From Massilia aquatica (GTDB lineage Bacteria > Pseudomonadota > Gammaproteobacteria > Burkholderiales > Burkholderiaceae_D), in contig NZ_VVIW01000028.1 in NCBI RefSeq assembly GCF_011682045.1, positions 24,579-88,578 of the forward strand: a stretch of DNA of 64,000 bases, given 5' to 3'. The notes under the pieces were generated by a model, which saw only the letters and a program-made list of their open reading frames with translations, ran no database searches and was not told where the DNA came from. The position numbers and the translations under genes are program-made. Shown here in pieces: positions 51,642 through 63,936 of the stretch. How positions within the stretch are numbered: position 1 is the first letter of the stretch; every line of letters starts with the position of its first letter.

Positions 51642-52238
51642 ATGGATATCAATCAAATTATCGCCCGCCGTATCAGCGCGCTCCGCGTCACGCACAAATT
51701 GTCATTGGAGGCACTGGCGACGCTGAGCGGTGTCAGCCGCTCCAACATATCGCTGATTGAACGCGGACAGAGCAGCGCATCGGCGACCGTGCTCGACAAA
51801 CTGGCCGGTGCGCTTGGCGTGACCGTTTCTTCGCTGTTCGACGACCGCGATGCGCAAAGCGCTGCGCCCTCGCCCCTGTCGCGTGCACCTGAGCAGCGCG
51901 TGTGGACCGATCCCGCGTCGGGATATCTGCGCCGTATGCTGTCCCCGGCTGCGCCATCCTCGATTCAGCTTGTCGAAGTCACGTTCCCGCCGGGCCAGCG
52001 CGTTATCTACGACGCCGCCGTGCGTCGCTCGGACATGGATCAGCAGATCTGGATAATCGACGGAATCATGGAAATCAGCGTTGACGACCGGCACTGGCGT
52101 CTGGAGACAGGCGATTGTCTTGCCATGCAGGCGGACCAATCCTTCGTCTATTCCAATCCGGCCTCATCGGCGGCACGCTACCTGGTCGCCCTGTCGATTC
52201 CCGCATCCAAACCCACCAGGAGAAGCGAAGCCGGGTGA
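51642..52238 (+). CDS. XRE family regulator with cupin domain
   Basis: 198-aa protein: helix-turn-helix (~1-65: QIIARRISALRVTHKLSLEALATLSGVSRSNISLIERGQSSASATVLDKLAGALGVTVSSLF) followed by a cupin_2-like sensor domain (~90-185: QLVEVTFPPGQRVIYDAA...IWIIDGIMEISVDDRHWRLETGDCLAMQADQSFVY). Such proteins usually sense a small ligand in the cupin. It is followed after 73 bases by a GNAT gene in the same direction; paired XRE-cupin/GNAT genes commonly detoxify a compound the regulator senses. Confidence 0.88.
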   Translation: MDINQIIARRISALRVTHKLSLEALATLSGVSRSNISLIERGQSSASATVLDKLAGALGVTVSSLFDDRDAQSAAPSPLSRAPEQRVWTDPASGYLRRMLSPAAPSSIQLVEVTFPPGQRVIYDAAVRRSDMDQQIWIIDGIMEISVDDRHWRLETGDCLAMQADQSFVYSNPASSAARYLVALSIPASKPTRRSEAG

Positions 52239-52311
52239 GCCCCCCGCGCCTCCCGCAATAAGTAGCATGCCGATCGATCGTCCCGCACCGCCAGGTAAAA
52301 CAAGGATAAAG

Positions 52312-52785
52312 ATGCTTTCTTCTTCACCCACGACAATCACCATCGAGACACCAGATCAGCCTGACGTGATCGCCCTCATTGCCGAGCTCGACGCTTACCA
52401 GGACAGCCTGTATCCGCCAGAGAGCCGGCACGCTCTGGATCTGGCGTCGTTAAAGCAGCCGAATGTCTTGTTTGCCGTTGCCAGGGACGGTATGGGCGCG
52501 GCGATCGGCTGTTGCGCGCTGGTTCTCTGCCCTGGATTTGGTGAAATCAAGCGCCTGTACGTTAACCCTTGCGGGCGTGGCCACGGCATCGCCAAAAAGC
52601 TCCTGGCTCTGCTGGAAGCACGGGCAATCGAGGCCAACTGTCAATTGCTCATGCTCGAAACGGGACCGTACCAGCCACAGGCACTGGCCCTGTATGCGGC
52701 AGCCGGGTATCAGCGCCGCGGGCCGTTTGCAGATTATACGAACGACCCGTTAAGTGTGTTCATGCAAAAGAATATCTTGCTCTGA
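52312..52785 (+). CDS. GNAT family N-acetyltransferase
   Basis: 157-aa acetyltransferase. The acetyl-CoA site is IKRLYVNPCGRGHGIAKKLLALLEARAIE (residues ~78-105), followed by LALYAAAGYQRRGPFADYTNDPLSVFMQK, typical of PhnO/YiaC-like members. AAGGA lies five bases before ATG 52312; the frame extends upstream but overlaps the XRE gene's end. Likely co-regulated with the XRE-cupin gene. Substrate unknown. Confidence 0.87.
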   Translation: MLSSSPTTITIETPDQPDVIALIAELDAYQDSLYPPESRHALDLASLKQPNVLFAVARDGMGAAIGCCALVLCPGFGEIKRLYVNPCGRGHGIAKKLLALLEARAIEANCQLLMLETGPYQPQALALYAAAGYQRRGPFADYTNDPLSVFMQKNILL

Positions 52786-52811
52786 TATGTGGTTTCGTGC
52801 GTCAAGATGCA

Positions 52812-53837
52812 TTACGGGGCGGCGATCCTGGCAATCAGCTTGCCATTGTTGCCACCATCAAAAAGTCGTAAGAAAGCCGTTGGAATGCTCTCGAAGCCGT
52901 CCACAAAATGCTCGCCATATTTGATTTTACCTGCGGCGACCAAGGGTGCAACTTCAGCGAGGAAGTCCGGCATGCTGTCAAAGTGATCCGGCAGCGCAAA
53001 GCCGCGAATCACGATAAAGCGGTATAAAAATGCCTTTAACAATTCCGGCAGCCTGTTCGGTCCCTCAGGTGCGCCGGGGAACCCGTATTGCGCGATGGCG
53101 CCGCAGATCACAATCTGCGCCCGCATATTAAAATACGGCATCAACGCCTCGAAGATATGCCCGCCGACATTCTCGAACAGGGTATCGATGCCATTCGGCA
53201 GCGCACGGGCCAGCTGCGCCGCGAAATCAGGGGCCTTGTAGTCCACCGCGTCGGCGAGGCCAAGCTCCTCCTTCAGGTAACGCACTTTTTCCGCGCCCCC
53301 GGCGATGCCTACCACGCGCTGGCCTCTGAGCTTTGCCAGTTGCGCCACTACGGAACCGACCGAGCCGGCGGCAGCCGTGACGACGAAGGTGCCGCCAGGC
53401 AGTGGATCGAGGAATTTGTTCAGGCCTACCCACGCGGTCAGACCAGTGTGCCCGAGGACACTCAGTGCCGCCGACATGGGCGCCGCTGCCGGATCGATCT
53501 TGCGCAGGTCGGCGCCATTCGACAATCCATATTCCTGCCAGCCTGACCAGGTGACGACATGGTCGCCGGCGGCGAAATCCGGATGCATGCTTTCTTCAAC
53601 GACGGCAATCGTCGGCCCCGGCATCGGCTGACCGATATCGATCGGTGGCAGTTCACTGGAAGCATTTCCCATCAAATTGCGCTGATAAGGATCGAGCGAA
53701 ATCAAGGTGTTACGAAAAAGCACCTCGCCGTCCCCCGGTATTGGCCGAGGATGCGAAACAACATTGAAGTCAGTTACTTTGGCATTGCCGTCGGGACGTG
53801 CAGCAAGAACGATCTGGCGGTTGGTCGGGTTTTTCAA
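52812..53837 (-). CDS. NADP-dependent MDR oxidoreductase (CurA-like)
   Basis: 341-aa medium-chain reductase without catalytic zinc, related to prostaglandin reductase/CurA. The Rossmann part is TAAAGSVGSVVAQLAKLRGQRVVGIAGGAEKVRYLKEELGLADAVDY, with FENVGGHIFEALMPYFN and GFALPDHFDSMPDFLAEV typical of the family; it reduces activated double bonds with NADPH. The start is set at TTG 53837 because AAGGAAG lies just upstream and the protein then begins KNPTNRQIVLAARPDG, the usual N-terminus; the frame is open to 53885. Divergent from a TetR gene and probably its target. Confidence 0.85.
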   Translation of the reverse strand: MKNPTNRQIVLAARPDGNAKVTDFNVVSHPRPIPGDGEVLFRNTLISLDPYQRNLMGNASSELPPIDIGQPMPGPTIAVVEESMHPDFAAGDHVVTWSGWQEYGLSNGADLRKIDPAAAPMSAALSVLGHTGLTAWVGLNKFLDPLPGGTFVVTAAAGSVGSVVAQLAKLRGQRVVGIAGGAEKVRYLKEELGLADAVDYKAPDFAAQLARALPNGIDTLFENVGGHIFEALMPYFNMRAQIVICGAIAQYGFPGAPEGPNRLPELLKAFLYRFIVIRGFALPDHFDSMPDFLAEVAPLVAAGKIKYGEHFVDGFESIPTAFLRLFDGGNNGKLIARIAAP

Positions 53838-53912
53838 AAGACTTCCTTTGTGTGGGGTATTGACACGGATGCGGGCACCTGGCAATGCCTGGCTCGCCAG
53901 ACCACTATTCTG

Positions 53913-53986
53913 TAACGATCAGCACATAAATCATATCGAGGGTGCAAAGCGCTGTCAACAAGTTTAATATAACGATTGACACATAA
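53913..53986. promoter_or_regulatory. Two TAACGAT-N3-CACATAA direct repeats, candidate TetR operators
   Basis: TAACGATCAGCACATAA (53913-53929) and TAACGATTGACACATAA (53970-53986) are direct repeats differing only in the three central bases, 57 bases apart. The first covers the start site of the oxidoreductase promoter; the second ends 11 bases before the TetR start codon. They are the probable binding sites of the divergent TetR protein. Direct instead of inverted repeats are unusual for a TetR dimer. Confidence 0.65.
53930..53958 (-). promoter_or_regulatory. Promoter of the MDR oxidoreductase gene
   Basis: On the minus strand TTGACA (53958-53953), 17-base spacer, TATGAT (53935-53930), pointing into the oxidoreductase gene. 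Start of transcription expected near 53923, inside the first TAACGAT repeat. Confidence 0.75.
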
Positions 53987-53997
53987 TCTGGAGCGAT

Positions 53998-54636
53998 ATG
54001 AACACTGGCTCTGCGCCAACCTCCCGCACCCGTGGCCGCCCGCGCGCATTCGACCGTGCCGCAGCTCTGGCGAAGGCGACACGCCTGTTTTGGGAAAAGG
54101 GATTCGAAGCCACCTCGATGGCCGACCTCACAACCGCCATGGGCATTGGTTCGCCCAGCCTGTATGCGGCATTTGGCTCGAAAGAAGCGCTCTACGTTGA
54201 AACGCTCGACTACTACCGCGACACCTATCAGGCACTCATCTGGAGCAATTTCTTTGCAAAGCCTACGGCGCGCGAAGCGCTTGCATGCTGGCTCGACGAT
54301 TCCGCCGCCGCACTGACGGGATCGCTAGTCGACATTCCGCGCGGGTGCATGGTCACCCTGTCGGCTGTCGGTAGCGAGGGGTATACCGAACTGGGCGAGT
54401 TGGTGCGCTCGGCGCGCGCGGTCACGCTTGCGCGCCTGACTGAGCGCCTTCAGCGCGCGGCCGACGAAAAAGAGATAGCGACCTGCGTCGATGTGCATGC
54501 ACTTGCCAGATTCATGCAGACGGTACAGAGCGGCATGTCTATCCTCGCCCGTGATGGCGCCGACCGCTCCGAACTCGACGCGGTGGCCCGGATCGCGATG
54601 CTGGGATTCGATGCGCGTCTGGCGCATGCGCCCTGA
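53998..54636 (+). CDS. TetR/AcrR family transcriptional regulator
   Basis: 212-aa TetR repressor: N-terminal HTH (~14-58: RGRPRAFDRAAALAKATRLFWEKGFEATSMADLTTAMGIGSPSLYAAFGSKEALYVET) and an all-helical ligand-binding C-terminal domain. Divergently transcribed from the MDR oxidoreductase with a shared regulatory region containing paired direct repeats. GGAGCGAT precedes ATG 53998. Ligand unknown, probably the reductase substrate. Confidence 0.92.
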   Translation: MNTGSAPTSRTRGRPRAFDRAAALAKATRLFWEKGFEATSMADLTTAMGIGSPSLYAAFGSKEALYVETLDYYRDTYQALIWSNFFAKPTAREALACWLDDSAAALTGSLVDIPRGCMVTLSAVGSEGYTELGELVRSARAVTLARLTERLQRAADEKEIATCVDVHALARFMQTVQSGMSILARDGADRSELDAVARIAMLGFDARLAHAP

Positions 54637-54718
54637 CAGGCGGCGCGGTGGCACACCCGCTGCCGGCATGCGCACGAGCTGTTGGAGGTCGGTCGCGAGT
54701 TTTGTCAGGCGCTCATCA

Positions 54719-55159
54719 TCAGGGGCAGCCTAACTGCGTGCGTGCATCGTCGTCGCTGGCGAGTGCTTTACCGGTCTTCGCGGCAACGTGCTTTTGAATT
54801 GCAACTAACGCGGCGAAGGTATAGCGTTCGCAGCTTTCCGTATCCCAGACATCGCCGCTGGAGGTATTGACGGCGTAATGGCCCTGCGTGCTGGTTCCGT
54901 AGACCACACCGAAATGGAGGTAGCCCGGAACAACTGGCTTGCCATCAGTGAGCCACGGACCGTCAATCGACAATGCCGGGGATGCCATCTTGTATCGCTC
55001 GTGCTTCATCACAACGCGTAAAACCTGCTTCGATTGAGCAAGCGTCAAACCGGAAGGATTGACGCTCCTGACACCGAGCGACTGTGCTAACGCTGGGAGA
55101 CAGGTCACCACGCCCCAGACAGTGAATAACGCGCATTTACACAGCATCATCATTTTCAA
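54719..55159 (-). CDS. Small exported protein, paralogue family A (copy 2)
   Basis: 146-aa protein with a signal peptide (CALFTVWGVVTCLPALAQ). The mature part has SGLTLAQSKQVLRVVMKHERY, IDGPWLTDGKPVVPGYLHFGVVY, GHYAVNTSSGDVWDTESCERYTFAALVAIQK, AAKTGKALASDDDARTQLGC. These blocks are shared with the adjacent copy at 55181 and the one at 30781. The tandem arrangement with 55181-55630 (21 bases apart, same strand) suggests a local duplication. Conserved CxRY and terminal GC cysteines. Function unknown. Confidence 0.75.
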   Translation of the reverse strand: MKMMMLCKCALFTVWGVVTCLPALAQSLGVRSVNPSGLTLAQSKQVLRVVMKHERYKMASPALSIDGPWLTDGKPVVPGYLHFGVVYGTSTQGHYAVNTSSGDVWDTESCERYTFAALVAIQKHVAAKTGKALASDDDARTQLGCP

Positions 55160-55180
55160 TGTCCCTGTACCTCTTGCTAT

Positions 55181-55630
55181 TTAGATCGACTCAGCAAGAC
55201 AGCCAAGTTCGTTGCGCGCGTCCTCATCGTTGGCGAGCTGCTTGCCAGTCCGCTCCGCGATACCTCGTTGGATTTTCGACAATGCGGGGAAAATATAGCG
55301 TCTGCAGCTTTCGGTTTGCCAGACATCACCCGTGATGATGTTAACTGAGTAATGCCCTTGCGTGCTGGCTACGTATACCACACCAAAGCTGTGATATCCC
55401 GGAATGGAAGGCTTCCCGTCCGTCAACCAGGGACCGTCGAGCCAGAGACGCGAATCGGACGTCTTAAAACCTTCCTGTTTTAACACCACAAGCAAAACCT
55501 GTTCGGCCTGATTTGCCGTCAAGCCGGTCGGCTTGACGTTCTTCGCGTTAAACCGCGCCCCAAACGCCTGCGAGCAGACAAGCAGGCCGGCAAAAGTGGC
55601 CGACAATGTGAGCCGCGCTATCAACGCCAT
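55181..55630 (-). CDS. Small exported protein, paralogue family A (copy 3)
   Basis: 149-aa protein with a signal peptide (IARLTLSATFAGLLVCSQAFG) and the family-A body: GLTANQAEQVLLVVLKQEGF, LDGPWLTDGKPSIPGYHSFGVVY, GHYSVNIITGDVWQTESCRRYIFPALSKIQ, ERTGKQLANDEDARNELGC. It is closer to the neighbouring copy 2 than to copy 1 by eye, and it is first in a two-gene minus-strand unit. Its upstream 315 bases have an AT-rich stretch resembling one at 51.5 kb. Function unknown. Confidence 0.75.
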   Translation of the reverse strand: MALIARLTLSATFAGLLVCSQAFGARFNAKNVKPTGLTANQAEQVLLVVLKQEGFKTSDSRLWLDGPWLTDGKPSIPGYHSFGVVYVASTQGHYSVNIITGDVWQTESCRRYIFPALSKIQRGIAERTGKQLANDEDARNELGCLAESI

Positions 55631-55945
55631 GACAATCCCAATCTGATTAGCTTGAACGTCGACGGCATTTGCAAGATCGCACGCCGATGATTGTTTTTTA
55701 AAGATGTTATTTTATCACTGCAAGCGTACCTGCCAGATCAGATTTAGCCGGCGTACTTCACCAAGGATCATGAAGACAACCCGAACGGCGTAAATACGCT
55801 GCCAGCACTACTGGAATATGATCGATCCAGCCATGCGCGTCAAAGTCCGGGCCCGGTGCAACGCATGAACACCGCCTCGCCTCAAGCGGCAAAAACCCGC
55901 CGGCGCATGACGCGGGCGGGCTGTTTGCTCCCCAAAAAGCCCGGC
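55631..55945. other. Intergenic region between exported-protein tandem and pstS
   Basis: 315 bases without a supportable gene. At the left edge it carries an AT-rich motif (TTTAAAGATGTTATTTTATC at 55697-55716) that resembles 51530-51549, and at the right the pstS terminator. The central part looks like old degenerate sequence with no recognised homology. Confidence 0.4.
55891..55920 (-). terminator. Rho-independent terminator of pstS
   Basis: On the minus strand, a hairpin (CCCGCC 55920-55915 with GGCGGG 55901-55896 plus an inner CGC/GCG pairing) is followed directly by TTTTT (55895-55891). It lies 26 bases after the pstS stop. Confidence 0.85.
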
Positions 55946-57010
55946 TTAACGCAGGTTGAGCGCCTCCGACAGCGACCACTTCAGTGGTTGTCCGCTGGCG
56001 TCGGTAATCGTGGTCAGATCGCCGAAAATGCGCCCCTGCATGGTATCCGGCAGGCGCACGAAGTTGGCGTTGCCGACGATCGAATCACCGTGGGCGAAGC
56101 CCCAGGCAAAGAATTTCAGCGTGGCGATGGTCTTTTCCGGATTGTTGGTCGCTTGCGAAGCAACGATGAAGGTGCCCGACGTGATCGGCCATGTGCTCGG
56201 GCCGACCCGGTCGGTCAGCATTTCTTCGTATTTGGCCTGGGTAGCCCACGGGCTGTTCAGCAGCGCGGCCGTAAAGCCCTCCGCGCCCGGCGCGACAACC
56301 TTGCCGTCATGGTTTTTCAGGCGCGTGAACGCCAGTTTGTCTTGCACCACGTACTGATAATCGACGTAGGCAATCGCTCCCGGCGTCTGCTTGAGCGCGC
56401 TGACAGCGCCGTTGCTGCCGTTGACCTGGGTCACGCCACTGGCCCAGGCAACCGTAAAGTTACGGCCGTAGGCTTGCTTCCAGGCCGGGCTGACTTTGCT
56501 CAGGTAATCGCTGAAGTTATAGGTCGTACCCGAGCCATCCTGGCGCGCGATGACGCTGATGCCCAGGTCCGGCATGGCCACACCCGGATTGGCGGCGGTC
56601 AGCTTCGGATCGTTCCATTTGGTGATCTTGCGCGAAAAGATGTCGGCCAGCAATTCGCCGGTCAGTTGCACTTCGCCGCGCTTGAGTCCTGGCAAATTGA
56701 CGACAGGCACGACGCCCGACACGGCGCTCGGGAAACAAATCATCTTGCCGGCCTTGAGGTCGGCTTGCGACGGTGCGATGTCGGTCGCGCCGAACTCGAC
56801 GGTTTTTGCCTTGACCTGCTTGATGCCTTCGCTCGACCCGTTGGCCTGATAGTTCAGTTTGAGGTTTTGCGATTTGCCGTACACATCGGCCAGCTTGACG
56901 TACAGCGGCTGCGCCGCGGACGAACCGGCGCCGCTGATATCGATGGCGTGCGCCGCGAAAGAGGAGAGAAATAATGACAAAGTTACAGTAGTTTTTACAG
57001 CGGAGAACAT
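55946..57010 (-). CDS. pstS: Phosphate ABC transporter substrate-binding protein PstS
   Basis: 354-aa periplasmic phosphate-binding protein with a signal peptide (VTLSLFLSSFAAHA). The phosphate-site motifs are SGAGSSAAQPLYVKLADVY at the mature N-terminus, YQANGSSEGIKQVKAKTVEFGATDIAPS, and VIARQDGSGTTYNFSDYLSKV. It would normally work with PstCAB, but no permease or ATPase genes are adjacent, so this is an orphan copy. No clear Pho box was found upstream. ATG 57010 starts the signal peptide; a longer open frame to 57109 is non-coding. It is divergent from the czc operon. Confidence 0.93.
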   Translation of the reverse strand: MFSAVKTTVTLSLFLSSFAAHAIDISGAGSSAAQPLYVKLADVYGKSQNLKLNYQANGSSEGIKQVKAKTVEFGATDIAPSQADLKAGKMICFPSAVSGVVPVVNLPGLKRGEVQLTGELLADIFSRKITKWNDPKLTAANPGVAMPDLGISVIARQDGSGTTYNFSDYLSKVSPAWKQAYGRNFTVAWASGVTQVNGSNGAVSALKQTPGAIAYVDYQYVVQDKLAFTRLKNHDGKVVAPGAEGFTAALLNSPWATQAKYEEMLTDRVGPSTWPITSGTFIVASQATNNPEKTIATLKFFAWGFAHGDSIVGNANFVRLPDTMQGRIFGDLTTITDASGQPLKWSLSEALNLR

Positions 57011-57193
57011 AAATTCCAGGGGTCTTGAAGTAATCGGAAACGCGCCGGCTGCATGGCAGCCAGGAAACGAGCAACCGAAGATAATAACAGATGTACAACA
57101 CCCATACAATCCGTGTAAATACTTAGTTTTGCTTAAAATCAGAGAAAATCTCCAAATAAACAGCCACTTATGCGCAGTGCATAAAATATCTCT

Positions 57194-57217
57194 GGTGCAT
57201 GATCGGCATCATGCACC
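57194..57217. promoter_or_regulatory. 24-bp palindrome upstream of czcI
   Basis: GGTGCATGAT (57194-57203) and ATCATGCACC (57208-57217) form a perfect ten-bp inverted repeat with a four-base centre, 35 bases before the czcI start codon at 57253. It could be a metal-responsive repressor operator or a 5' hairpin. A further GTGCAT core occurs at ~57177. Confidence 0.65.
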
Positions 57218-57252
57218 GAGCGTGCCACCGCCGCTGCTGTTACAATCGCCCC

Positions 57253-57591
57253 ATGCGACGTTTGTTCATTATTTTCATGCTGCTGATCTTTCCGCTCCAG
57301 GTGAGCTGGGCGGTTGCGAGCGCATATTGCGCGCATGAACCTTCGTTGACTATCTCGCATCCCGGGCATCACGAGCACGCGGGCGACGATCACGCCAGCC
57401 ACGACAACTCCCCGTTCGGCATCGACCAGGATTGCGGCGACTGCCACTTCACCAGCGTCGGCATCACCACCTCCACCAGCGGCACCATCGCGCCGCCGCC
57501 CACGGCTTACGCCCATGCGGCGGACGCCGCGCGTTGCGGCACCTTGCGTCCCGCCCGTCCCGAACGTCCCAAATGGCAAGGCCCTGCCTGA
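57253..57591 (+). CDS. czcI: CzcI-like periplasmic metal-resistance protein
   Basis: 112-aa protein with a signal peptide (LFIIFMLLIFPLQVSWAVASA) and a His-rich mature region (HPGHHEHAGDDHASHDN) with CGDCH. This composition and its place as first gene of a czcCBA operon match CzcI, which is thought to sense or buffer periplasmic Zn/Cd/Co. ATG 57253 is preferred over the open frame from 57199. czcC follows after 122 bases. Confidence 0.8.
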   Translation: MRRLFIIFMLLIFPLQVSWAVASAYCAHEPSLTISHPGHHEHAGDDHASHDNSPFGIDQDCGDCHFTSVGITTSTSGTIAPPPTAYAHAADAARCGTLRPARPERPKWQGPA

Positions 57592-57713
57592 TCCGGCTGC
57601 CGCTGCCGCACATCTGATACCAGCCCAAGCGCTGGACGTCACTGCCGTAATCGACACCTGCACCGCTGGCGCGCCCGGCCGGATTCCCTTGTCTGTTTAA
57701 CCAGGAGAATTCG

Positions 57714-59069
57714 ATGTACAAACTCGTCTTGCCGCTCGCGCTTGCTGCGGCACTGCCCTGCCATGCGCAGGCACAAACACCCCCTTTTGCCATTGCGGCA
57801 CCCGGTCCGATGAAGACCGACGCGCCCGCAATGCCTTTACTTGCGCCAACGATGGCGCCCGGCCAGCCGTCTTCCACGCCGCTCAATCAGGCCGCCCCTG
57901 CCGGCGCGCCGCTGTTGCTGGCCGGCGCCCTGGCGCGCGTGCTGCAAGCCAATCCCGACCTGCGCGCAGGCGTGCATGAAATCAAGGCCCAGGCCGGCGC
58001 CGTCATGCAGGCGGGCGTGGCCCCCAACCCCGAACTGGCCACCTTGGTCGAAGATGCGCGCGAATCGACCAGGACCACCACCGTCCAGCTCAATGTACCA
58101 ATCGAACTGGGCGGCAAGCGCGCGGCGCGCGTGAACGCGGCGCAGCTCGGGCAGGACGCCGCCGGCGCCGAATTGGCGCTCAGGCGCAATGCCGTGCTGG
58201 CAACCGCGCGCGCGGCCTTTTACGATGTGCTGGCCGCCCAGCAGCGCCTGCACATCGCCAACGCATCGCTGGCCCTGGCCGACGGCGCGCTGGCGGCGGC
58301 GTCCAAGCGCGTCCTGGCCGGCAAGAATTCGCCGGTCGACGAGACCCGCGCGCGCATCGCCGCCGCCAGCGTCAAGCTCGATCTGGCGCAAGCCGGGGGC
58401 GAACTGGCCGGCGCGAAGAACCGCCTCGCCGCGCTGTGGGGCGGAAGCGGGCACGACATCGGCCATGTGGACGGGCAGCTCGGCCATCTGCCGGCGCAGC
58501 CCACCCTGCCCCACCTGATGGCGCAATTGGACGCCGCGCCCGCGCTACGGCTGGCGCAGACCGAGCTGGCGCGCCGGCAAGCCCTGGCGCAAGTCGAACG
58601 CGCTGGTCGCGTGCCCGACCTGACCGTCAGCATCGGTGCCAAGCGCGACGGGCAAGCGGGCCGCAACCAGGCGGTGTTCGGCCTTGCCATTCCCCTGCCC
58701 CTGTTCGACCGCAACCAGGGCAAGCTGCACGAAGCGCTACAACGCGGGGAAAAAGCCCGCGTCGAACTCGACGGCGCCCGCGCGCGCCTGACCAGCGAGC
58801 TGGCCCAGGCGCACGACGCCCTGGCGGTCGCCCGCGAACAAGCCCGGCTGCTCAACGACGACATCTTGCCCGGCGCGCAAAGCGCCTACGAGGCCGCGCG
58901 CACCGGATTTGAGTACGGCAAGTTCGCTTTGATCGATGTGATCGACGCCCAGCGCACCTTGCTGCAAGCGCGCCTCCAGTACCTGCGCGCCCTGGCGGAC
59001 GCCCATCGGGCTGCGGCAGACATCGACAGCATCCTCGGCGCCCAAGGCGCCCCCCAGACAGTGGAGTAA
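57714..59069 (+). CDS. czcC: CzcC-like outer-membrane efflux factor (TolC family)
   Basis: 451-aa exported protein with a signal peptide (LVLPLALAAALPCHAQA) and two outer-membrane-efflux repeats of coiled-coil helices (NPDLRAGVHEIKAQAGAVMQAGVAPNPELATLVED; RTGFEYGKFALIDVIDAQRTLLQARLQYLRALADAHRA at the C-terminus). It forms the trimeric outer-membrane channel of an RND pump. AGGAG lies six bases before ATG 57714. czcB starts three bases after its stop. Confidence 0.9.
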   Translation: MYKLVLPLALAAALPCHAQAQTPPFAIAAPGPMKTDAPAMPLLAPTMAPGQPSSTPLNQAAPAGAPLLLAGALARVLQANPDLRAGVHEIKAQAGAVMQAGVAPNPELATLVEDARESTRTTTVQLNVPIELGGKRAARVNAAQLGQDAAGAELALRRNAVLATARAAFYDVLAAQQRLHIANASLALADGALAAASKRVLAGKNSPVDETRARIAAASVKLDLAQAGGELAGAKNRLAALWGGSGHDIGHVDGQLGHLPAQPTLPHLMAQLDAAPALRLAQTELARRQALAQVERAGRVPDLTVSIGAKRDGQAGRNQAVFGLAIPLPLFDRNQGKLHEALQRGEKARVELDGARARLTSELAQAHDALAVAREQARLLNDDILPGAQSAYEAARTGFEYGKFALIDVIDAQRTLLQARLQYLRALADAHRAAADIDSILGAQGAPQTVE

Positions 59070-59072
59070 TGC

Positions 59073-63736
<4,664 letters not shown>

Positions 63737-63746
63737 TTGACCATCC

Positions 63747-63777
63747 TGGCGCAGGTTTTTCGGCAATTCCTGCGCCA
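63747..63777. repeat. Inverted repeat downstream of czcA
   Basis: TGGCGCAGG (63747-63755) and CCTGCGCCA (63769-63777) are perfect nine-bp inverted repeats with a 13-base loop, 10 bases after the czcA stop. There is no T-run, so it may act as a Rho-type or mRNA 3'-end stem or be a repeat-element end; an intrinsic terminator is not supported. Confidence 0.5.
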
Positions 63778-63936
63778 TCGGGTAAGATCGCGCGCATTGG
63801 GCAGGCCATTCACGCTCGCTGACTAACAGAAAGAAATGTGACGACGTTTTTACGACGAGAAATGCTTGAGCATGCGCTAGGAGTCTGCGCGGCAGAAACT
63901 GATGCAATCCGAATGGTGACGAGGTAAACTTGTCAA

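Noticed and set aside
57011..57200. Pho box upstream of pstS.
   Set aside because: No tandem CTGTCAT-like repeats were found; only loose TGTTAT-like sequences.
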